Shown: positions 32,020 through 36,904 of the stretch, one piece after another
Numbering within the stretch: the stretch's first letter is position 1
Layout of the letters: each line of letters begins with the position of its first letter
Virus record (IMG/VR): IMGVR_UViG_3300031227_000178
Span: 1-36,904 of that record
Origin: a virus
DNA: 36,904 nt
Reading direction: 5' to 3' (one strand)
Notes under the pieces: generated by a model
What the model was told of the DNA's origin: nothing
Database searches by the model: none
The model's input: only the letters and a program-made list of their open reading frames with translations
Translations under genes and position numbers: made by a program

Positions 32020-32573
32020 AAACATTTTTAAAAATTGTATTGATAGTTGGTGCTGTGGCATTATTTATTCATGCTATTAGCTATTCAGCTAACCGGCAAG
32101 AAAAAAAAGAATGTTATAACTGGCAGAACCAGGCTCAAATTTACCCTAGCTTCTACCTGCTAGAATGGCAAAAGCAACAATGCGACCACTGGGGCATTGA
32201 CGTATTGCCTAAACCAGCCCCCCAGGAGCCCAAAAATGAGCCAGGTGAGGGTTTAGCTAGCTGGTACGACTATGACCTTAGAACTAGCGACCAACGCTGT
32301 TTAGAGGAAAACGAGCCGTGCCATAGCCAGGTGGCAACTACGTGTGCTTCCAGGGACTATCCCAGGGGGTCAGTATTAAAAGTAAGCTACCCGCAACCAC
32401 TAGAAGCTGACGGGCTATTCCACCCATATTTTTATAAAGCTATAACCTGCCTAGTCAATGACTATGGCCCTGCCGATAAAAGCAGAATTATAGATTTAAG
32501 CAGTTATGCTTTTGGCATGCTGGCTGAACCAAGCCTAGGGCTTATAAGGGTTAAAGTAGAATTTTTAGAATAA
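32016..32573 (+). CDS. Membrane-anchored RlpA-like double-psi beta-barrel protein
   Basis: This 185-residue protein has a hydrophobic signal anchor (about 5-22) and an exported domain. GEGLASWYDYDL opens the RlpA-type fold, YPRGSVLKVSYPQ follows, and LVNDYGPADKSRIIDLSSYAFGML carries the conserved Asp. RlpA proteins cut bare glycan strands of peptidoglycan. Eight cysteines suggest an extracytoplasmic, disulfide-bonded form. It is an early gene, so entry repair, exclusion or cell-wall remodelling is as likely as lysis. Confidence 0.7.
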   Translation: MKTFLKIVLIVGAVALFIHAISYSANRQEKKECYNWQNQAQIYPSFYLLEWQKQQCDHWGIDVLPKPAPQEPKNEPGEGLASWYDYDLRTSDQRCLEENEPCHSQVATTCASRDYPRGSVLKVSYPQPLEADGLFHPYFYKAITCLVNDYGPADKSRIIDLSSYAFGMLAEPSLGLIRVKVEFLE

Positions 32574-32579
32574 ATAATT

Positions 32580-33737
32580 ATGGAAAAGAAAATAAAAGTA
32601 TTGAGTTTATTTGACGGAATAAGTTGCGGGCAGGTAGCCCTAAATAGTTTGGGTTATGACGTAGAATATTACGCCAGCGAAATAGATAAACATGCTATTG
32701 AAATTACAAATAGAAATTACCCAGGCACCAAGCAACTTGGCGACGTTAAAAATATTAGCTACAAAGAACCATACCTATTTTATGGTAGTGGGCATAAACC
32801 AGTTTTTGAAGTTAAAGATATTGACTTGCTTATAGGCGGTAGCCCATGCCAGGGCTTTAGCTTTGCTGGTAAGCAGTTAAACTTTAATGACCCACGATCA
32901 GCATTATTCTTTGAGTTTGTACGGGTATTAAAAGAAGTAAAACCAAAATACTTTTTATTGGAAAATGTAAAAATGAAGCAAGAGTTTCAAGATATAATAA
33001 GCGAACACCTGGGCGTTAAACCAATAATTCTAAACAGCAATATTGTTTCGGCTCAAAATAGAAAACGGCTTTATTGGACTAACATACCAGTTATAGATTT
33101 GCCAAAAGACAGGGGGATAATGTTAAAAGATATTATTCACGAAAACCTTGACAACATGGGAATGAAAGATTTAGAAGACTATGTTGTGCCTTTTGACAAA
33201 ACACTAAAAATTTTAGATAAAGAAGTGCAGAGGGGAAAGGTTGGTTATTTCAGAAAAGATAGCCAGGCAAATAGGGTTTATTATATTCATGACAAAGCTA
33301 TTACATTAACCGGTGAGGCTGGCGGTGGTGCTGCCAAAATGGGACAATATTTGTTAGGGGTAGTCAATAAGAAAAGAGGAAATAATAAAGGTGGGCTAAG
33401 AAATAATGGTAAGAAGTCGCCAACTATATCTGCTAATTCATGGGAGCAAAATAACCATTTATTATTTGGCTGTTTAACTCCCGACAGGGTTGACCAAAGA
33501 CAAAGAGGTCAAAGATTTTCAGAGGGAAATAAATTTTATACTTTAACCGGGCAAGATAAGCATGGCATATTAGTTGAGGGCTATATTAGAAAGCTAACAC
33601 CTATTGAATGTGAACGACTACAAACATTGCCGGACAATTATACTGAGGGAATATCAAACCCCCAAAGATATAAAGCACTTGGCAATGGCTGGACAGTCGA
33701 AGTAATAAAACACATTTTAAAATATATAAAAAATTAA
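32580..33737 (+). CDS. dcm: C5-cytosine DNA methyltransferase
   Basis: This 385-residue protein has motif I (FDGISCG, 11-17), motif IV with catalytic Cys90 (GGSPCQGFS), motif VI (LLENVKM), the QNRKRLYW motif VIII, and motifs IX-X (ERLQTLPDNYT, KALGNGW). Length and motif order are complete, so it should be active. The target is unknown. The gene contains no CTAG in 1158 bp, unlike most of the genome, suggesting acquisition. It probably protects phage DNA from restriction together with Mom. Confidence 0.9.
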   Translation: MEKKIKVLSLFDGISCGQVALNSLGYDVEYYASEIDKHAIEITNRNYPGTKQLGDVKNISYKEPYLFYGSGHKPVFEVKDIDLLIGGSPCQGFSFAGKQLNFNDPRSALFFEFVRVLKEVKPKYFLLENVKMKQEFQDIISEHLGVKPIILNSNIVSAQNRKRLYWTNIPVIDLPKDRGIMLKDIIHENLDNMGMKDLEDYVVPFDKTLKILDKEVQRGKVGYFRKDSQANRVYYIHDKAITLTGEAGGGAAKMGQYLLGVVNKKRGNNKGGLRNNGKKSPTISANSWEQNNHLLFGCLTPDRVDQRQRGQRFSEGNKFYTLTGQDKHGILVEGYIRKLTPIECERLQTLPDNYTEGISNPQRYKALGNGWTVEVIKHILKYIKN

Positions 33738-33748
33738 AAACAAATAAA

Positions 33749-34096
33749 ATGGATTTAAATTTAGTACAAATTTGTGGCAGGCTAACAGCCAAGCCGGAAC
33801 TGGTAAGTTTACCAAGTGGGAATGTTTTAACTAATATAACTTTAGTCACGAACCGAAGCTATAAAACCCCTAGTGGCGAAGTAGAAAAGCCGTCAACGTT
33901 TCATAAGGTAGTAGCGTTTGGCTCAATGGCAGAAGTTATGGTTAAATACATGAACAAAGGCGACGAGGTTTATATACAGGGTCGCATAAATAATAGAAGT
34001 TGGGACGCACCTGACGGCAGTAAACGTTATAGCACAGAGGTGGTTGCTGAAAAATTTGAGTTTGGGCGTAAGGCCAGGGCTAACCAAGGGCAGTAA
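33749..34096 (+). CDS. ssb: Single-stranded DNA-binding protein (OB fold)
   Basis: This 115-residue protein is the OB-fold core: VQICGRLTAKPELVSLPSGN, VTNRSYKTPSGEVEKPSTFHKVVAF, MNKGDEVYIQGRI, and TEVVAEKFEF. It stops with TAA at 34094. The usual acidic tail is missing, but in the same frame the next 31 codons are open and contain an acidic sequence. It coats ssDNA in replication and RecT recombination. Confidence 0.9.
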   Translation: MDLNLVQICGRLTAKPELVSLPSGNVLTNITLVTNRSYKTPSGEVEKPSTFHKVVAFGSMAEVMVKYMNKGDEVYIQGRINNRSWDAPDGSKRYSTEVVAEKFEFGRKARANQGQ

Positions 34097-34111
34097 ACAG
34101 ACCCCGAACCA

Positions 34112-34189
34112 ATGTCAGACAAAGAACCTATAACTGATTTTGGTAGCGATGAAGAGCAGGAACAGGCAATAGAAGATTTAAAACTTTAA
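34112..34189 (+). CDS. Acidic 25-aa frame in phase with SSB (possible separated SSB tail)
   Basis: ATG at 34112 gives MSDKEPITDFGSDEEQEQAI and an EDLKL end. It is in the same frame as SSB, separated only by TAA and 15 bases of open frame. It resembles the acidic C-terminal tail of SSB proteins. It may be a tail split off by a nonsense mutation, a readthrough extension, or its own small gene. Confidence 0.5.
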   Translation: MSDKEPITDFGSDEEQEQAIEDLKL

Positions 34190-34199
34190 TATAAATTTT

Positions 34200-34502
34200 A
34201 TGCAAACAATGTTAAACCAAATTAGGCAGTGTGGTGAGTGTGGCGGACTAGGTAAAATTAAACAGGACAACGTGAAGCGTGAAGACCTAGAGCTATGCGA
34301 TAAATGCAACGGCACAGGCATATTGTTAGAAGACAGGCTAGCAGAAATTGTGCATGAGTTTTGCCCCGAGATAAAAGAACGCCGGGGTGATCTAGCTAAA
34401 ATGCTGGCTAAGGTTTTTGAACTATATAGCGGGAAGCTGGACGAAGTTTATAAAATGGGTATAGCAGACGGCAAAGCCCTTAACGAAAAAAAAGATGTTT
34501 AG
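34200..34502 (+). CDS. DnaJ-type zinc-finger protein
   Basis: This 100-residue protein has CGECGGLGKI and CDKCNGTGILL, the CxxCxGxG repeats of the DnaJ central zinc domain, then a helical C-terminus. Free-standing forms are common in phages. It may bind unfolded proteins or nucleic acid. Confidence 0.7.
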   Translation: MQTMLNQIRQCGECGGLGKIKQDNVKREDLELCDKCNGTGILLEDRLAEIVHEFCPEIKERRGDLAKMLAKVFELYSGKLDEVYKMGIADGKALNEKKDV

Positions 34503-34788
34503 AAAACAAAGAATAAATAAATACCCCAAGAATGTTTTTGACTACAAGGTGTTAGCCGAGGAAAGGCTAAGCCCCGACCAAATGGCTAAACGTTTTGGTA
34601 CTAGCAAAGAAAAAGTTAACCTAGCTTATTTAATTAGCTGGGTAAAAACTAGGTTTGGTAAACTTAATATTCTTTTTCCACTCCCACTAAAGGACTATAA
34701 AAAATATAGGCTAACCAGGGACGATAAAGTTATTATTAAAAAGCAAATACAGGACAGTATTTTAAAGAAGCTGGAAGACCGGTTATGA
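34495..34788 (+). CDS. Small helix-turn-helix-like basic protein (97 aa)
   Basis: Has AEERLSPDQMAKRFGTSKEKVN, a possible HTH, flanked by many Lys/Arg. Possibly DNA-binding. No family identified. Overlaps both neighbours by a few bases. Confidence 0.5.
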   Translation: MFRKQRINKYPKNVFDYKVLAEERLSPDQMAKRFGTSKEKVNLAYLISWVKTRFGKLNILFPLPLKDYKKYRLTRDDKVIIKKQIQDSILKKLEDRL

Positions 34789-35063
34789 TAGACCTAGTTG
34801 TTTACAGAGCAGACGGCAAGGCACCCAGGCACCGCATAAATTTTTGGTGGTACCATGCACACAAATGGTTGCATGAAGTAGAAGCAACCTTTAAAGAAAA
34901 AACCACAGAAATGGACTATATTGACGTGCAGGTTTATACCTGGCAAGACATGCCCGTTGATTACGGCGAATTTAAAACCTTTGCAGAAGCCCACGAATTT
35001 TTAAAAGCAGTTTTAGCCAAGGCAAAAGCCGGCGGGTACCCAGGGGCATATTGTCCACAGTAG
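34785..35063 (+). CDS. Hypothetical protein (92 aa)
   Basis: Aromatic-rich protein with HRINFWWYHAHKWLHEVEAT and YIDVQVYTWQDMPVDYGEF. No family recognised; stop lies just before the next promoter. Confidence 0.5.
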   Translation: MIDLVVYRADGKAPRHRINFWWYHAHKWLHEVEATFKEKTTEMDYIDVQVYTWQDMPVDYGEFKTFAEAHEFLKAVLAKAKAGGYPGAYCPQ

Positions 35064-35096
35064 GGTATTGCTAAATAATTAGAAATGATATATAAT
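35051..35096 (+). promoter_or_regulatory. Early promoter, copy 3, with DnaA-box-like site; leaderless
   Basis: TTGTCCACA at 35051-35059 (one base from the consensus box), 8 nt, then TTGCTA (35068-35073), the shared 15-base spacer and TATAAT (35091-35096). The ATG at 35103 follows after 6 nt. Confidence 0.75.
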
Positions 35097-35102
35097 ACAA
35101 CC

Positions 35103-35378
35103 ATGGAAAAAGCAGACAAAAACTTAATACAAGTCGTTAAAAACAAACTTTGGAAGTTTGGTTATAGCGTAAGGGACGTGTCAGACATTGATGTGCCATA
35201 CGACATTTTGGTTGACAACAAACACAGGGTAAAAATAGGCAGTGAAAAACCAAGTGTACTGCCAAGTAAGGTCGATGTTTATGCCCTAGTAAAGAAAAGC
35301 GAAGTAGTATATTTTGTAAAACCAAAAGCAGGTTTGGCGGAACACACGTCGCCCTATGCCGTTTTTGGTAAAAAATAG
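35103..35378 (+). CDS. Small protein, possible PD-(D/E)XK-like fold (91 aa)
   Basis: Start placed at 35103 from the promoter; the ATG at 35085 lies upstream of the expected transcript. The core DVPYDILVDNKHRVKIG, then KVDVYALVKKSEVVYFVK, resembles small PD-(D/E)XK-type nucleases. Not certain: the second acidic and Lys residues are only suggestive. Next to RecT and an exonuclease, a nuclease or resolvase role would fit. Confidence 0.45.
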   Translation: MEKADKNLIQVVKNKLWKFGYSVRDVSDIDVPYDILVDNKHRVKIGSEKPSVLPSKVDVYALVKKSEVVYFVKPKAGLAEHTSPYAVFGKK

Positions 35379-35403
35379 TTTATTAGTTTAAATAAAAAAT
35401 CTT

Positions 35404-36279
35404 ATGCAAGACAACACAAAAAACACAATGATTGGTTCCGCACCAAAGAAAAAAGACGGGGAAAAACCAGTCGCTAAAAAAAAAGAGAAACCAGGCAAGG
35501 TCAAAGAAGAGAAGCCAGCAAAAGAAGTTAAAGAGAAAAAGCAGGCTATACAAATAGTCGAGAAACACCTAACTAGCAATGATGCTGAGGACGCTTTCAA
35601 GAAAATGACCAAGCCACAAATAGAGCTTATAAAGTCAACGCTAGCCAAAGGTGCTACCGATGATGAATTGAAGCTCTTTTTAAATGTTTGCGTTGGTGCT
35701 AGACTCAATCCGTTTTTACGCCAGGTTCATTTTGTAAAGCGTTGGGACAGCAAACAGGGCAAGGAAGTTGGGCAAATACAGGTAGGCATTGACGGCTTCC
35801 GGGCTATTGCTGAGGGTGGCGGTCAATATGCTGGTAGTGATGATCCAATAATTGAAATGGACGAGAACACTAAGCTGCCAATAAAAGCTACCGTCACTGT
35901 TTACAAACTAATGGAAAACGGGGAACGCTACCCTTTCACAGCGACAGCCCACTGGGTTGAATATTGCCCAGCAGATAAAATGGCTTTTATGTGGAAAAAA
36001 ATGCCTAAGGGGCAAATTGGTAAGTGTGCCGAAGCACTGGCATTACGCAAGGGCTTCCCTAAATTGCTAAGCGGTTTATATGCACCCGAGGAATTAGAAA
36101 AGGTTGACGATAAGCCAGCCGAAACTATGCTTGATAAAGCTACCAATGCCATAGGCAAATTACCTGCTGAAAAACTACCCGAGCTAAAAGAAAAAATAGA
36201 GGGTTCTAAAAAGTATAGCCAGGACGACAAAGACAAATTACTTAAACAAATTGACGAAAGGTTAAATGCTAACACCTAG
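35404..36279 (+). CDS. RecT/Bet single-strand annealing protein
   Basis: This 291-residue protein has a Lys/Glu-rich N-terminus (1-50), then FKKMTKPQIELIKSTLAKG, CVGARLNPFLRQVHFVKRWD, VGIDGFRAIAEGGG, ATAHWVEYCPADKMAF and GKCAEALALRKGFPKLLSG. All are typical of the Bet/RecT family that anneals complementary strands. It sits directly upstream of its exonuclease partner. It should anneal recessed ends made by that exonuclease. Confidence 0.9.
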   Translation: MQDNTKNTMIGSAPKKKDGEKPVAKKKEKPGKVKEEKPAKEVKEKKQAIQIVEKHLTSNDAEDAFKKMTKPQIELIKSTLAKGATDDELKLFLNVCVGARLNPFLRQVHFVKRWDSKQGKEVGQIQVGIDGFRAIAEGGGQYAGSDDPIIEMDENTKLPIKATVTVYKLMENGERYPFTATAHWVEYCPADKMAFMWKKMPKGQIGKCAEALALRKGFPKLLSGLYAPEELEKVDDKPAETMLDKATNAIGKLPAEKLPELKEKIEGSKKYSQDDKDKLLKQIDERLNANT

Positions 36280-36868
36280 ACCATATCTTAGCTGGACACA
36301 GCTTGACTTATTTGAGAAGTCGCCGGAACGCTATAAAAAAACCTACCTAGAGGGCGAGGCTATACCAATAAATCGTGGTATGGCCCTGGGCAAGGAAATT
36401 GCTGATGCACTAGAAACCGGCGAAGCCACAGGCGACCTTATGAAAGATGTCGTTATAGCCAAGTTTGAAAAACTAGACCAAATGGACTGGGACTATAAAG
36501 CAACTATTACTGTTGATAAATTAGAAATTCCCCTGTTCTCTCGAATAGATACAGCTTCCAAAGACGGCAGGAAGTTTAAAGAATACAAAACAGGCATTAC
36601 TAAATGGAACCCGGACAAAGTAAATTTGCATGGTCAAATAACATTTTACGCAGTGGTGCTTTATGCCTTAACCGGAAAAATACCGGAAGATATAGAGTTA
36701 GCCTGGGCAGTTAGCGAAGCCGACGAGTTTGGCGTGCCACACCTAACTGGCGAAGTAAGAGTTTTTAAAACAAACCGAAGCCTGGCAGACATTTTGAAAA
36801 TGAAAATCAGAATGAGAAATGCCTGGCAAGGTATAAATAAATTAGTTGAAAAGGAGATAGGTTTATGA
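36266..36868 (+). CDS. PD-(D/E)XK exonuclease (RecB/Cas4-type)
   Basis: This 200-residue protein begins YLSWTQLDLFEKSPERYKKTYL (the conserved start of the PDDEXK_1 family). FSRIDTASKDGRKFKEYKTG follows with the catalytic D and ExK, then VNLHGQITFYAVVLYAL (QxxxY motif). These give the active site. It overlaps the RecT gene by 14 bp, a recombination pair as in lambda Red. No cysteine cluster for Fe-S is present. Confidence 0.85.
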   Translation: MLTPRPYLSWTQLDLFEKSPERYKKTYLEGEAIPINRGMALGKEIADALETGEATGDLMKDVVIAKFEKLDQMDWDYKATITVDKLEIPLFSRIDTASKDGRKFKEYKTGITKWNPDKVNLHGQITFYAVVLYALTGKIPEDIELAWAVSEADEFGVPHLTGEVRVFKTNRSLADILKMKIRMRNAWQGINKLVEKEIGL

Positions 36869-36904
36869 AAACACAACACGAAAAAATAATAGCTACCATG
36901 GCAA
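36865..36904 (+). CDS. N-terminal part of a gene cut by the window end
   Basis: ATGA overlap with the exonuclease. It reads MKTQHEKIIATMA and runs off the end. If the last base is the same as base 1, the frame joins that of 1-255 and forms one winged-helix-like protein of about 97 residues. Confidence 0.5.
   Translation, partial: MKTQHEKIIATMA

Noticed and set aside
1-36904. Alternative genetic code (UGA as Gly or Trp)
   Set aside because: TGA works as a stop in several overlapping gene pairs with ATGA starts.
1-36904. CRISPR array, integrase or lysogeny module
   Set aside because: No spaced repeats, recombinase or repressor-like gene was found. The repeats at 17233-20385 are protein repeats without regular DNA identity.
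1-36904. GATC avoidance
   Set aside because: GATC appears somewhat sparse in the parts I scanned but not absent; without a full count against expectation I do not claim it.

Overview
The window reads as an essentially complete genome of a tailed, siphovirus-type double-stranded DNA phage of about 36.9 kb. Every supported gene is on the + strand, and they are packed with start/stop overlaps of the ATGA or TAATG kind. The standard genetic code fits: TAA, TAG and TGA all end genes. Composition is AT-rich. The last open frame (36865 to the end) and the first (1-255) look like the two halves of one winged-helix protein, so the sequence is probably a circular or circularly permuted genome linearised inside that gene.

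The host cannot be named. Start codons are preceded by A/T-rich leaders without Shine-Dalgarno motifs, while promoters are of ordinary sigma-70 type with TATAAT boxes. Seven promoters place TATAAT exactly 6 nt before the ATG, which predicts leaderless mRNAs. Weak SD use with normal -10 boxes argues against a Bacteroidetes host. It would suit a lineage such as Patescibacteria/CPR, but that is inference.

Layout. (a) 30482 to the end, continuing through 1-3838, is an early/replication region. It holds several small proteins, a recombination-associated coiled-coil protein, an RlpA-like protein, a C5-cytosine methyltransferase, SSB, RecT/Bet annealase, a PD-(D/E)XK exonuclease, zinc-ribbon proteins, a TM2 protein, two HNH proteins, a membrane-anchored transglutaminase-like protein, a NinB-like protein and a replication-initiator-like protein. 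Three near-identical promoters (3072, 30482, 35068) drive it. (b) 4002-7078 is a five-gene cell-surface or virion modification cassette: methyltransferase, GT2 glycosyltransferase, LicD-like phosphotransferase, TagD-like cytidylyltransferase and a second GT2. (c) 7117-8363 is a ParB-like plus Mom-like DNA-modification pair, whose 3' end overlaps a degenerate tRNA-like element. (d) 8638-28182 is the late region: TerS, TerL, portal-MuF fusion, HK97 protease, capsid, fibre-like genes including two rich in a 14-residue repeat, connectors, tail tube, frameshifted G/GT chaperone, tape measure and tail hub. (e) 28187-30210 is a probable lysis module: coiled-coil membrane protein, papain-like peptidase, and a small membrane protein plus holin.

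Between the lysis and early regions (30212-30510) lies a short independent RNA gene with its own promoter and terminator. It is followed by three inverted repeats, an AT-rich tract and a perfect DnaA box, which together make a candidate replication origin. The most unusual items are the leaderless promoter set, the 14-residue repeat genes joined by a 32-bp in-frame repeat, the LicD/TagD cassette, the tRNA-like element, the small RNA, and an SSB whose acidic tail lies behind an in-frame TAA.
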